In this document: in pieces, positions 8,926 through 17,075 of the stretch
How the letters are laid out: every line of letters begins with the position of its first letter
Position numbering within the stretch: position 1 is the first letter of the stretch
Assembly (NCBI GenBank): GCA_002389905.1
Contig: DGRE01000045.1
Location: forward strand, 127,223-191,222
Direction of reading: 5' to 3'
Length of the DNA: 64,000 nt
DNA from: Hungatella sp. UBA4396
GTDB lineage: Bacteria; Bacillota; Clostridia; Lachnospirales; Lachnospiraceae
Position numbers and translations under genes: made by a program
The notes under the pieces: model-generated
The model's database searches: none
What the model was told of the DNA's origin: nothing
The model's input: the letters and a program-made list of their open reading frames with translations, nothing else

Positions 8926-9876
8926 ATGCAGAATAAGTCAATATCATTTGACTCACATAAAACAAAAGGTGCACCATTCATGAAAAGAATCACAAAAGAT
9001 AGGCTGTTTGCCCTGGCACTACTGACTCCGTCTATCATAGTTACAGTTATGTTTATTTTAGTCCCGGTTTTGGATTCTGTCATAAGAAGCTTTCAGGATT
9101 ACAGAATTAAAAATATTATTGCCGGAACACCGGGAAAATGGAATGAGTTTGCCAACTACATGAAGCTCTTTTCCAACAGCAAACTATTGTCATCAATAGA
9201 AACTACATTTATATTTGTGGGCGGGGTGGTATTGGCCCAATTTATTCTTGGCATGGCAATGGCCTTAGTGTTAAATTCCAATTTAAGAGGAGCCAGGTTT
9301 ATCAGAAGTATTATGATGGCGCCCTGGATTGTACCGACCATTATATCCGGTCTCATATGGATGTGGATATATCAGCCTCAGTATGGGCTGTTGAAATATG
9401 TGGTGAGAGTATTCACCTTTGGCAAGGTGGCAGACTTTGCAATGTTAAATAATCCGGCAACAGCCCTATTGGGAATCGCAATTGCCGCTTTATGGAAACA
9501 GATTCCTCTTACGGCATTGCTGCTGGTATCAGGACTTGCCAATGTGCCGGAAGAAACCCTGGAAGCAGCCACCGTAGACGGGGCCAATTCAGTAAACCGC
9601 TTTTTTCACATTACAATCCCATATATGAAAAGTATCATTAAAGTTACAACATCAATGTCAATTATAGAAAACTTTAAACAGTTTCCTCTGATCTGGACTA
9701 TGACAGGCGGAGGTCCTGATAACTCAACCAGCACATTGGCGATTTTAAGCTACAGGGAAGCATTTGTATCCAACAATCTTGGATCAGGAGCTGCAGTTAC
9801 AACCATATGGATGCTGTTGATGATTTTGGTAGTCATATTATTCAATATTGTATTTAAAGAAACTGACATGGAATAG
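8926..9876 (+). CDS. Sugar ABC transporter permease 1 (UgpA/MalF type)
   Basis: This 316-aa membrane protein has six predicted helices. The first is RLFALALLTPSIIVTVMFIL, and the binding-protein-dependent transport loop EETLEAATVDGANSVNRFFH (EAA motif, about residues 205-224) contacts the ATPase. AAAGGGGAG precedes the ATG at 8926. It pairs with the permease at 9892. No ATPase gene is present in the operon, so a shared MsmX/UgpC-type ATPase encoded elsewhere is expected. Confidence 0.9.
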   Translation: MQNKSISFDSHKTKGAPFMKRITKDRLFALALLTPSIIVTVMFILVPVLDSVIRSFQDYRIKNIIAGTPGKWNEFANYMKLFSNSKLLSSIETTFIFVGGVVLAQFILGMAMALVLNSNLRGARFIRSIMMAPWIVPTIISGLIWMWIYQPQYGLLKYVVRVFTFGKVADFAMLNNPATALLGIAIAALWKQIPLTALLLVSGLANVPEETLEAATVDGANSVNRFFHITIPYMKSIIKVTTSMSIIENFKQFPLIWTMTGGGPDNSTSTLAILSYREAFVSNNLGSGAAVTTIWMLLMILVVILFNIVFKETDME

Positions 9877-9891
9877 GAGGGGATAATAGAT

Positions 9892-10731
9892 ATGAAGAAG
9901 AAGCAAATCATGTTTTCGGTTATTCGCTATACAGTCATTGCATTGATTTTATTATTTCTGTTATTCCCCTTATATTGGGTTTTAATGACATCATTTAAAG
10001 AGAATATGGAGGCATATAAATTCCCTCCTACGTTTTTTCCTGAATCTCCCACAGCGGCTGCATACATAAAGCTGTTTACAGAGGATCAATATTTCTTCCG
10101 CTATTACATCAATAATTTTATTGTATCAGGTTCCTGCGCCGTATTAACCACATGTATGGCAATTGTATCCGGATATGCCTTATCAAGGTTTCATTTTAAA
10201 TGGAATAAGTGGATCATAGCTGCCTTTACTTCGGCACAGATGTTTCCGGTTGTAAGCCGTATGATTTCCCTGTATGGGCTTATGGGAAATATGCACTTAA
10301 TCAATACCAGACAGGGATTGGTCTTAGCATTAACGGCAGCAATGATCCCGTTTACAACCATGTTGATGGCCAGCTTTTTTGACAGCATACCCAGAGTTTT
10401 GGAAGAAGCCGCTTTTATTGACGGAGCCGGCAGGCTTAAAATCCTATATTCCGTTATCATACCGTTGATAAAGCCGGGTATTGTTGCCGTTGGCATTTAT
10501 TCCTTATTAATGACCTGGGATGATTACCTGCATGCAACCACACTGATCCAGACGGATTCCCTCCGGACTCTTTCAGCAGGTGTTTCCGTACGGTATTTAG
10601 GAGAATTATCTTACGATTGGTCGCTGGTTAATACTATTTCAGTGATTGGTATTATTCCAATGTTACTTCTATTCTTTTTCTTTCAAAAGCATCTTGTAAA
10701 GGGGTTAGTACAAGGAGCAGTAAAAGGATGA
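9892..10731 (+). CDS. Sugar ABC transporter permease 2 (MalG/UgpE type)
   Basis: This 279-aa partner permease begins with a long first helix (TVIALILLFLLFPLYWVLMT) followed by the SFKENMEAYKFPPTFFP periplasmic segment typical of MalG-like proteins. Its EAA loop reads LEEAAFIDGAGRLKILYSVI. It starts 15 bp after the first permease with a GGAGGGG site and ends QGAVKG, a common family C-terminus. Together the two form the translocation channel of the importer. Confidence 0.9.
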   Translation: MKKKQIMFSVIRYTVIALILLFLLFPLYWVLMTSFKENMEAYKFPPTFFPESPTAAAYIKLFTEDQYFFRYYINNFIVSGSCAVLTTCMAIVSGYALSRFHFKWNKWIIAAFTSAQMFPVVSRMISLYGLMGNMHLINTRQGLVLALTAAMIPFTTMLMASFFDSIPRVLEEAAFIDGAGRLKILYSVIIPLIKPGIVAVGIYSLLMTWDDYLHATTLIQTDSLRTLSAGVSVRYLGELSYDWSLVNTISVIGIIPMLLLFFFFQKHLVKGLVQGAVKG

Positions 10732-10774
10732 GTAAGATAGGGCAGAATATTGAATAGGAAAGAAGGACAAAGAG

Positions 10775-11638
10775 ATGTTAGTAACAAATAAAGAAAATCT
10801 GGAATATGCAAGCCGAAATGGATATGCTATTCCCGCAATTAATACACAAGGTGGAAATTATGATATCATATGGGCCATTTGCCGGGCAGCAGAAGAACTG
10901 AAATCTCCTATTATATTAGCGCATTATGTATCTACCGGCGCATATTCGGGAAATGACTGGTTTGTAGAGGTGGCGAAATGGTGTGCCGGCAGAGTGTCGG
11001 TGCCTGTATCCATTCATCTGGATCATGGAGACAGCTATGAAATATGCAAAGAAGCACTGGAGCTTGGTTTTACCTCCATTATGATTGACGGTTCCACAAA
11101 ACCCATCGAAGAAAATGTGGAGCTTACCAATCGAGTGATTGCAGAAGCCAGAAAATACGGTGTTATGGTTGAAGCAGAGATTGGAGAACTTGCCCGATTA
11201 GACGGAGAAGGAAATGCAGTGGAAAATAAAAATGTTGCTGATCCGGAAGAAGTCAGAAGGTATCTCGCTTTATGCCGGCCTGACACTTTGGCAATTGGGA
11301 TTGGAAATGCCCATGGCTATTATAAGGGCAAACCGGATATCAAACTGGATATTTTGAAAGCCGTAAGAGAGTTCACAGATATACCTCTCGTACTTCATGG
11401 ATGCACCGGCATGTCAGAGAGCATTATCAAAGAAGCAATTGGAATGGGGGTAGCTAAAATTAATTTCGGCACAGAAATACGGTACAAATATGTTGAACAT
11501 TATGCGGATGGATTGAAGAATCTGGATCACCAGGGACACTCCTGGAAACTATCTCAATATGCCAATGATAAATTAACGGAGGATGTAAAGGCTATTATCC
11601 GTTTAGCGGGATCAGAAGGAAAGGCTTTTGATCGGTAA
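10775..11638 (+). CDS. Class II (zinc) ketose-bisphosphate aldolase family
   Basis: The protein of 287 aa shows the class II aldolase hallmarks: HLDHG (81-85) with catalytic Asp and zinc-binding His, EAEIGELARLDG, and LVLHGCTGMS with a second zinc ligand. It would cleave a phosphorylated ketose into dihydroxyacetone phosphate and an aldehyde in the cytoplasm. Members include fructose- and tagatose-bisphosphate aldolases; the N-terminus differs from housekeeping Fba, so the substrate is probably the sugar of this operon. No sugar kinase is present between 4690 and 13026, so the phosphorylation step must come from elsewhere. Confidence 0.85.
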   Translation: MLVTNKENLEYASRNGYAIPAINTQGGNYDIIWAICRAAEELKSPIILAHYVSTGAYSGNDWFVEVAKWCAGRVSVPVSIHLDHGDSYEICKEALELGFTSIMIDGSTKPIEENVELTNRVIAEARKYGVMVEAEIGELARLDGEGNAVENKNVADPEEVRRYLALCRPDTLAIGIGNAHGYYKGKPDIKLDILKAVREFTDIPLVLHGCTGMSESIIKEAIGMGVAKINFGTEIRYKYVEHYADGLKNLDHQGHSWKLSQYANDKLTEDVKAIIRLAGSEGKAFDR

Positions 11639-11679
11639 CTACATAAAAATAGATTGGTAAATGGAAAAGAGGGACTCTT

Positions 11680-13026
11680 ATGAAGAAACAACTCAATGTA
11701 GGATTTATAACAACACTTTCAGGCAGATGGCCCAGAGAGCTTCCGGAAAAGAGAATGAAAGAATATGGGGAATGGCTGGAGGAAAATTTGCCCGGAGTAA
11801 ATATTATTAAGGCAAAAGCCTTGGGGGATTCACCGAAAGCAGTCGATGAGATTTCACAGCAATTTAAAGCAGAAGCAGTGGATATGATTGTTATGGTTTA
11901 CGGGGCATTTACCGGAGACGATATACCAACTTGCCTTGCAGAAAATCTGGAAGTGCCGATTATTCTTTGGGCGCCCCATGAGCCTGCCTTTGATAAAAAT
12001 GACAGATTATATGCCAATGCTTTGGTGGCAGTTACCATGAATTCGGCGTCACTAAAAAAACTGGGCTGCAAATGCTATTCCATTTATGGTGATAAGGAAG
12101 AGGCTGCGACTGCCTCAAAAGTCATAAATCTGATCACCGCCTATGGCGTATTAAAGAAGTTAAAAGGCACTGTATTGGGATTGTTTGGCTATCGTCCTAC
12201 GGCTTTTTATAATTCAAGCTTCAGCGAAAGCTTAATCCGCAGAACTTTTGGAATCAGAATGGAAGAGACGGATTTAAAAGCGGTATTTGATGAAATGGAC
12301 CGTATGCCCAAGGAAGCATATGAAGCAGATATGAAAAAGGTGGAAGATGAATACGATGTAAGTAAGCTTCCAGAGGGGCATTTGGAGAATCATTCTAAAT
12401 TATATCTGGCATTAAAAGAGCTTATGGAGAGACAGTCCTATGATTTTGCCACGATCAAATGCTGGCCGGAGATGGGAAATCTGCACACTACACCATGTGC
12501 AGTATTAGGCAGATTAGCAGACGAAGGTATGAGCATAGGCTGTGAAGGCGATATCGATGCGGAACTTGCCCAGATTGTGCAGAATTATCTTACGGGACTT
12601 CCAACTTTTATTACAGATATGATTAATATTGACGAAGAAGAAAATGTAATGACTTTCTGGCATTGCGGGAATGCAGCGCCATCTTTAAAAAACACGAAGC
12701 ATGAATATACAATGAATAATCACCCTCTGGCAGGACAGGGAACAGCATTTTACGGGGCACTGAAAGAAGGAAACGTGACTATAGCAAGATTTTGCAATAT
12801 CGACGATTCTTATAAATTATTCCTTTTGAGAGGGACATCAATTGATATGGACCGCTACACAAAGGGTGTTATGGCTAACATCAAAGTGGATCAGCCTGTA
12901 AGAAAAATAGTGGAGCGCATTATGGAAGAAGGAATCCCTCACCATTACAGCATTGTATGGGATGATGTGGCGGATTCTATGATAGAGGTCTGTAAGCTGT
13001 TAAATATACCGGTTATTGAGATGTAA
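11680..13026 (+). CDS. L-fucose/L-arabinose isomerase-family protein
   Basis: This 448-aa protein has the architecture of the FucI/AraA-like family: an N-terminal Rossmann-like half (VGFITTLSGRWPRELPEKRM) and a C-terminal catalytic half. Motifs include KCWPEMG, CEGDIDAELAQ, MTFWHCGNAAPSL and GIPHHYSIVWDD, which carry the Glu, Asp and His residues expected for metal binding. It would interconvert an aldose and a ketose ahead of the aldolase. It is the last gene of the operon and is closed by a strong two-way terminator. Which sugar is used cannot be read from the sequence. Confidence 0.75.
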   Translation: MKKQLNVGFITTLSGRWPRELPEKRMKEYGEWLEENLPGVNIIKAKALGDSPKAVDEISQQFKAEAVDMIVMVYGAFTGDDIPTCLAENLEVPIILWAPHEPAFDKNDRLYANALVAVTMNSASLKKLGCKCYSIYGDKEEAATASKVINLITAYGVLKKLKGTVLGLFGYRPTAFYNSSFSESLIRRTFGIRMEETDLKAVFDEMDRMPKEAYEADMKKVEDEYDVSKLPEGHLENHSKLYLALKELMERQSYDFATIKCWPEMGNLHTTPCAVLGRLADEGMSIGCEGDIDAELAQIVQNYLTGLPTFITDMINIDEEENVMTFWHCGNAAPSLKNTKHEYTMNNHPLAGQGTAFYGALKEGNVTIARFCNIDDSYKLFLLRGTSIDMDRYTKGVMANIKVDQPVRKIVERIMEEGIPHHYSIVWDDVADSMIEVCKLLNIPVIEM

Positions 13027-13088
13027 AACATCAGAATCTCTCCTCAGCCATTTAAGAAATCAGTAAAGACATTTCTGAAATAAAAAGG

Positions 13089-13152
13089 GAAACTGTACTC
13101 TAATCATTAACACAGCCTCTTGTTCTGTGTTCTGGGATTAGAGTACAGTTTC
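13089..13152. terminator. Bidirectional terminator with 17-bp stem
   Basis: GAAACTGTACTCTAATC (13089-13105) pairs perfectly with 13136-13152. An inner stem ACACAG/CTGTGT (13110-13115/13125-13130) lies within the loop. T-rich stretches follow on both strands. It separates the convergent isomerase and aroA genes. Confidence 0.9.
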
Positions 13153-13173
13153 TTATTTTGTTTATTATCCCAA

Positions 13174-14451
13174 TTATAGACTCAACTTCTTCAAATCCTC
13201 ATAAAATCCCGGATAAGAAACATTGACGCATTCTGCTCCCAGAATCTCGGTTTCTCCCTCTGCACATAACCCGGTCACTGCAAAGGTCATGGCGATCCGG
13301 TGGTCCAGCTTGCTGTCAATGACAGCGCCATGAAGAGGCTTTCCGCCCTTAATGATCATACCGTCCTCTGTTTCCACAACATCGGCGCCCATGGCGGATA
13401 AGTTCCGCACCATAATATCAATGCGGTTGGATTCTTTTACCTTTAATTCCGCTGCATCCTTAATCACTGTTTCCCCTTCCGCAAAGCAGGCCATGGCAGC
13501 GATCATGGGAAGTTCGTCAATTAGGGTGGGAATGATAGCCCCGCCGATGGTAACACCGTGGAGAGGACCGGATTTCACCAGAATATCGGCAGTAGGCTCT
13601 CCTGAGTCTGTATTCACCCCTAATAAGGTAATATCAGCTCCCATATCCCGGCACACGTCAATGATTCCGTCGCGGGTAGGGTTGATGCCCACATTTTTCA
13701 CCAGTATTTCTGAGCCCGGAACCATAAGTCCTGCTGCAATAAAGAAAGCCGCAGAGGAGATATCCCCCGGAACCACAATTTTATTCCCGTAAAGCTCCTG
13801 TGCAGGAGTGATGCAGGCGGTGGTTCCTTCTGTTTTTACATTGGCTCCAAAGTATTTCAGCATGATTTCGGAGTGATTTCTGGATACATAAGGCTCCGTC
13901 ACCTTAGTTTCCCCTTCTGCATACAATCCTGCTAAGAGAATACAGGATTTCACCTGAGCCGAGGCCACCGGGCTGGTGTAGTGAATGCTGTGAAGCTTTT
14001 TTCCTGTTATGGAAAGAGGGGCACATCCATTGTCATTTAAGCTCTTTATATCAGCCCCCATCATAGATAAGGGCTCCATAATGCGCTTCATAGGGCGTTT
14101 TTGAATGGATTCGTCACCGGTTAAGGTCACATCAAAGTCCTGGGCAGCCAAAAGGCCGGAAATCAAGCGGGTAGTGGTTCCGCTGTTTCCGCAATCCAGA
14201 ATGGTTTCCGGTTTTTTCAATCCCCGGAGCCCTTTGCCGTGGACAATGACGGTGTCGTTGTTATTTTCAATCTGAATCCCCATTTTCTGAAAGCAGGAGA
14301 TGGTGGAAAGGCAGTCGGCTCCCTGGAGGAAATGGCTGATTTCTGTGGTTCCCTTTGCAATGGCACCAAACATCACGCTGCGGTGGGAGATGGACTTGTC
14401 GCCGGGTATGGTTATCTCACCCTTTAATGGGGAGGATTTTGTGAATTTCAT
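13174..14451 (-). CDS. aroA: 3-phosphoshikimate 1-carboxyvinyltransferase (EPSP synthase)
   Basis: This 425-aa enzyme transfers enolpyruvate from PEP to shikimate-3-phosphate in the shikimate pathway. Family signatures are GDKSISHRSVMFGAIAKG near the N-terminus, LDCGNSGTTTRLISGLLA (PEP/glyphosate-binding segment), and the C-terminal KVKESNRIDIMVRNL and DHRIAMTFAV. It is the last gene of a three-gene operon, 12 bp after tyrA, and terminates at the two-way hairpin 13089-13152. Confidence 0.97.
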   Translation of the reverse strand: MKFTKSSPLKGEITIPGDKSISHRSVMFGAIAKGTTEISHFLQGADCLSTISCFQKMGIQIENNNDTVIVHGKGLRGLKKPETILDCGNSGTTTRLISGLLAAQDFDVTLTGDESIQKRPMKRIMEPLSMMGADIKSLNDNGCAPLSITGKKLHSIHYTSPVASAQVKSCILLAGLYAEGETKVTEPYVSRNHSEIMLKYFGANVKTEGTTACITPAQELYGNKIVVPGDISSAAFFIAAGLMVPGSEILVKNVGINPTRDGIIDVCRDMGADITLLGVNTDSGEPTADILVKSGPLHGVTIGGAIIPTLIDELPMIAAMACFAEGETVIKDAAELKVKESNRIDIMVRNLSAMGADVVETEDGMIIKGGKPLHGAVIDSKLDHRIAMTFAVTGLCAEGETEILGAECVNVSYPGFYEDLKKLSL

Positions 14452-14463
14452 AAGGTTCCTCTC

Positions 14464-15651
14464 TTAAGTTGAAATTAAATCGTAATGATACCGCTCCAGC
14501 ACTTCCCACGCCTTGTCCATGGTTTCCCTGTCGTAAAATGCAATCCGCAGGGTGCCTTCCCCATGCTCCCGGTTGTGGTTGATGCCGATATTTTTAATGC
14601 TGATTCCCTTTGCAGCCAGAATGACGGCCAGAGTGGAGATGGCACCGACCTCGTCAGCCATATCCACAGTGAAAGAATAGTCCGGTGCAATGGAGCCTGC
14701 CACCTTTTCCGAAAAAGAGTCCCGGTAATCTCTGGAGGTTTCAAAGAGCCGGTAAATGTATTTGTTGTCCTTCTCCTTTAACTCAGCCAGAACCTGACTT
14801 AAAGAAGTAATGTACCGGTCCAGAATAACGGCCAGATTTTGGCTGTTGGTCATGCAGATCTGCTCCCACATTTCTGGTGAGGAAGAGGCGATTCTTGTAA
14901 TATCCTTAAAGCCTCCTGCTGCCAGCCGTTTCATCAGTCCCTGCGCATTGTCCGAATCCTTTACCAGATTGACAAGGCTGGAAGCCACGATGTGGGGAAG
15001 GTGGCTGATTGCAGCAGTGACGAAGTCATGCTCGCGGTAATCCAGAACAAGGGGAAGGGAACCGATCATTTCGGCAATCTGTACCAGCCGCTCTACCTGG
15101 TCCTCAGTGGAAGAGGAGGTGGGAGTGATGATGTAGTAGGCATTTTCCAGCAGATGGTCTGTGGAATTTTCGTATCCGGTCTTTTCCGATCCTGCCATGG
15201 GATGGCCGCCTACAAAGCAGCCTTCCATTCCAAGACGAATGACTTCCTCATGAATATCGGTTTTTGTGCTGCCCACATCGGTGATGATGGCACCCGGCTT
15301 TAAAAAGGGCTTTATCTCAGAAAGATACTTTGCGTTGTATTCCACAGGAGTGCAAAGAAAGATCAGATCACATTCCCGCAGTTCTTCCCCGATTCCGTCC
15401 AGAATCACATTCACAATTCCGTCTTCCTGGGCCTTTAAGAGCCTGGAACGGCTCCGCATGTAGGCCATGATTTTTGTGTCCGGTTTTTCCCGCTTGATCC
15501 CTCTGGCAATGGAACCGCCAATGAGACCAAGCCCGATAAAGGCAATTACGGCATCCCCCAGGGGGTCCTCTCTTTGTCCTTTGGACAAATTCACCTTACC
15601 CCCCAGGGGGCCCTCTCTTTGCCCTGGGGGCAAATTCACCTTGTCATTCAT
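14464..15651 (-). CDS. tyrA: Prephenate dehydrogenase with C-terminal ACT domain and repeat-bearing N-terminus
   Basis: This 395-aa protein oxidatively decarboxylates prephenate to 4-hydroxyphenylpyruvate for tyrosine synthesis. A Rossmann NAD-binding motif GLGLIGGSIARG lies at residues 40-51, a catalytic SHLPH follows, and an ACT domain from about residue 327 (FTVDMADEVGAISTLAVIL) should sense tyrosine. Residues 4-33 are an extra tandem duplication of 15 residues (KVNLPPGQREGPLGG, then KVNLSKGQREDPLGD) not expected in the family. The start is fixed by GGGAGG 7 nt upstream and by an 8-bp overlap with the DAHP synthase stop, implying translational coupling, so the repeat is probably translated. 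Confidence 0.95.
   Translation of the reverse strand: MNDKVNLPPGQREGPLGGKVNLSKGQREDPLGDAVIAFIGLGLIGGSIARGIKREKPDTKIMAYMRSRSRLLKAQEDGIVNVILDGIGEELRECDLIFLCTPVEYNAKYLSEIKPFLKPGAIITDVGSTKTDIHEEVIRLGMEGCFVGGHPMAGSEKTGYENSTDHLLENAYYIITPTSSSTEDQVERLVQIAEMIGSLPLVLDYREHDFVTAAISHLPHIVASSLVNLVKDSDNAQGLMKRLAAGGFKDITRIASSSPEMWEQICMTNSQNLAVILDRYITSLSQVLAELKEKDNKYIYRLFETSRDYRDSFSEKVAGSIAPDYSFTVDMADEVGAISTLAVILAAKGISIKNIGINHNREHGEGTLRIAFYDRETMDKAWEVLERYHYDLIST
15553..15642 (-). repeat. Two tandem in-frame 45-nt hairpin repeats at the tyrA 5' end
   Basis: Copy 1 covers 15642-15598 and copy 2 covers 15597-15553. Each contains a 7-bp stem with a 3-nt loop (TTTGCCC-CCA-GGGCAAA in copy 1, TTTGTCC-AAA-GGACAAA in copy 2) and a CCCCC-T-GGGGG palindrome. 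The stem difference is compensatory: C to T is matched by G to A. Loop bases changed freely. This points to selection on, or transposition of, a structured element rather than on the peptide. Confidence 0.85.
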
Positions 15652-16663
15652 TCAGTGTCCTCCCTGCAAGTTTGGCATAAGGCTTTAATTCTTCCACCAG
15701 ATTGTCAAACTGCTCAAAGGTCAGGGACTGGGGACCGTCAGACAAGGCGCAGGAAGGGCATGGATGAACTTCTACGATCAGTCCGTCAGCGCCTACTGCT
15801 ATGGCTGCTTTGGAAATGGGTTCAATATAAGCTCTTACTCCAGTGGCGTGGCTTGGGTCAATGATGACCGGAAGATGGCTCTTGGCGCGGATGACCGGAA
15901 CTGCACTGATGTCCAGTGTATTTCTGGTAGCTGTTTCGTATGTGCGGATACCCCGTTCACAGAGAACGATGTTGGTGTTGCCCTCAGAGGCGATGTATTC
16001 GGCTGAATTGAGCCATTCGTCGATGGTGGCGGAAAGACCTCTCTTTAAGAGAACAGGAACGCCTGCTTTTCCGGTTTCCTTTAAAAGCTCAAAGTTCTGC
16101 ATGTTGCGTGCACCGATCTGGATCATGTCCACATATTTAACGGCTGTTTCAAGGGCCTTTAAGCTGGTGACCTCACATACGATGTTAAGGCCTGTGGCTT
16201 CTTTGGCTTCCTTCATGAATTTTAAGCCTTCTTCCTCCAGACCCTGAAATGCGTAAGGAGAAGTCCTTGGCTTGTAAGCGCCGCCGCGAAGGAACTGGGC
16301 TCCGGCTTTTTTTACGGCAAAGGCGGTTTCCATAAGCATGTCGTGGTTTTCGATGGCACATGGACCGGCCATCATGGTCAAGTGTCCGGGGCCGATTTTT
16401 GCATTTCCGATGGTGATGACAGTGTCATCGGGATGGAATTTTTTGTTTACCAGCTTGTAGGTTTCCGTAACCGCAACAATTTTGTCAACGCCGTCCATCA
16501 GCTCAATGTTTGCCCCCTGCAGTTTTGATTTGTCACCGACCACGCCTACAATGGTCACCTCTGTTCCTTCTGATAAATGAACCTGAAGGCCGTTTGATTC
16601 GATTAAGTTCTTTATTTTACCAACAGCTTCATTGGAAGCCTTGGGTTTCATAATAATGATCAT
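15644..16663 (-). CDS. aroF: 3-deoxy-7-phosphoheptulonate (DAHP) synthase, type I-beta with N-terminal FeS/ACT-like regulatory domain
   Basis: This 339-aa protein catalyses the first step of the shikimate pathway, joining PEP and erythrose-4-phosphate. Residues 1 to about 90 form the ferredoxin-like regulatory domain of the AroA(I-beta) group (VGVVGDKSKL). The catalytic barrel follows with MAGPCAIEN, LRGGAYKPRTSPYAFQG, QIGARNMQNFELL, IDPSHATG and a C-terminal LSDGPQSL. It is the promoter-proximal gene of the aroF-tyrA-aroA operon and overlaps tyrA by 8 bp. Confidence 0.95.
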   Translation of the reverse strand: MIIIMKPKASNEAVGKIKNLIESNGLQVHLSEGTEVTIVGVVGDKSKLQGANIELMDGVDKIVAVTETYKLVNKKFHPDDTVITIGNAKIGPGHLTMMAGPCAIENHDMLMETAFAVKKAGAQFLRGGAYKPRTSPYAFQGLEEEGLKFMKEAKEATGLNIVCEVTSLKALETAVKYVDMIQIGARNMQNFELLKETGKAGVPVLLKRGLSATIDEWLNSAEYIASEGNTNIVLCERGIRTYETATRNTLDISAVPVIRAKSHLPVIIDPSHATGVRAYIEPISKAAIAVGADGLIVEVHPCPSCALSDGPQSLTFEQFDNLVEELKPYAKLAGRTLNE

Positions 16664-16699
16664 GTGTTTTTTCCTCTCTTTTGCAAATATATAACCCCC

Positions 16700-16728
16700 A
16701 TTGTAATAGATGAAAGGTTACTTGTCAA
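16700..16728 (-). promoter_or_regulatory. Promoter of the aroF-tyrA-aroA operon
   Basis: TTGACA (16728-16723), 17 nt and TACAAT (16705-16700) on the minus strand give a near-consensus promoter 37 bp upstream of the DAHP synthase start. Confidence 0.9.
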
Positions 16729-16737
16729 CGCTTTTAC

Positions 16738-16762
16738 ACGTTAAACTTCGACGCTTTAACGT
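16738..16762. promoter_or_regulatory. Inverted repeat upstream of the aro promoter
   Basis: ACGTTAAA (16738-16745) and TTTAACGT (16755-16762) are exact inverted 8-bp arms around a 9-bp spacer, starting 10 bp upstream of the aro -35 box. The position suits an activator or repressor site for the aro operon. The regulator is unknown. Confidence 0.45.
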
Positions 16763-16856
16763 AAATTATAATCTAAAAGTGCTTTCTCCCGCATTTCTCC
16801 GTATATTAAATGGAAATGGTGGAATATTTAAAATCATTATGATAGAATAATCAGAA

Positions 16857-17048
16857 GAACAGCAGAAGCAATAGCATTTTCGGAATAAAACATATCCGGC
16901 CGGGCAGCGAGTCGCTGCCGGGAAATTCAAGGCATAGAGATATGCCGCAAGCTGCTGCGAAGTACTTCCGCACACTGCATGTGCTTTTGCCTGCGGCTCG
17001 TACATCTTCGCATCTTACGGCATCAAGTTTGTATTGCTTCTGTTGTTT
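16857..17048 (+). ncRNA. Predicted retron msr-msd RNA
   Basis: The region ends in two complementary arms, a1 (16857-16873) and a2 (17032-17048), that pair over 17 bp with two G-U pairs. A1 runs into TAGC, so G16874 is the candidate branching guanosine. The msr part has a CGGA/TCCG stem with a 10-nt loop (16881-16898), a GC-rich hairpin with an AGT loop (16900-16921) and a GAGA tetraloop hairpin (16931-16946). The msd part is a long imperfect hairpin: ATGCCG/CGGCAT (16942-16947/17018-17023), TGCGAAG/CTTCGCA (16956-16962/17006-17012) and CCGCA/TGCGG (16968-16972/16992-16996). A retron-type RT gene follows 27 bp later. Order and arms match known retrons; msDNA production is inferred. Confidence 0.82.
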
Positions 17049-17075
17049 CTAAGGGGAAAAGAAAGAGTGAGGCTT

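Noticed and set aside
15553..15642. tyrA start downstream of the repeat
   Set aside because: No good ribosome binding site lies between the repeat and the Rossmann motif, while the upstream ATG has GGGAGG and overlaps the aroF stop.
16766..17005. A 79-codon minus-strand frame over the retron RNA
   Set aside because: It has no convincing ribosome binding site, and the structured pairing of the msr-msd explains the sequence better.
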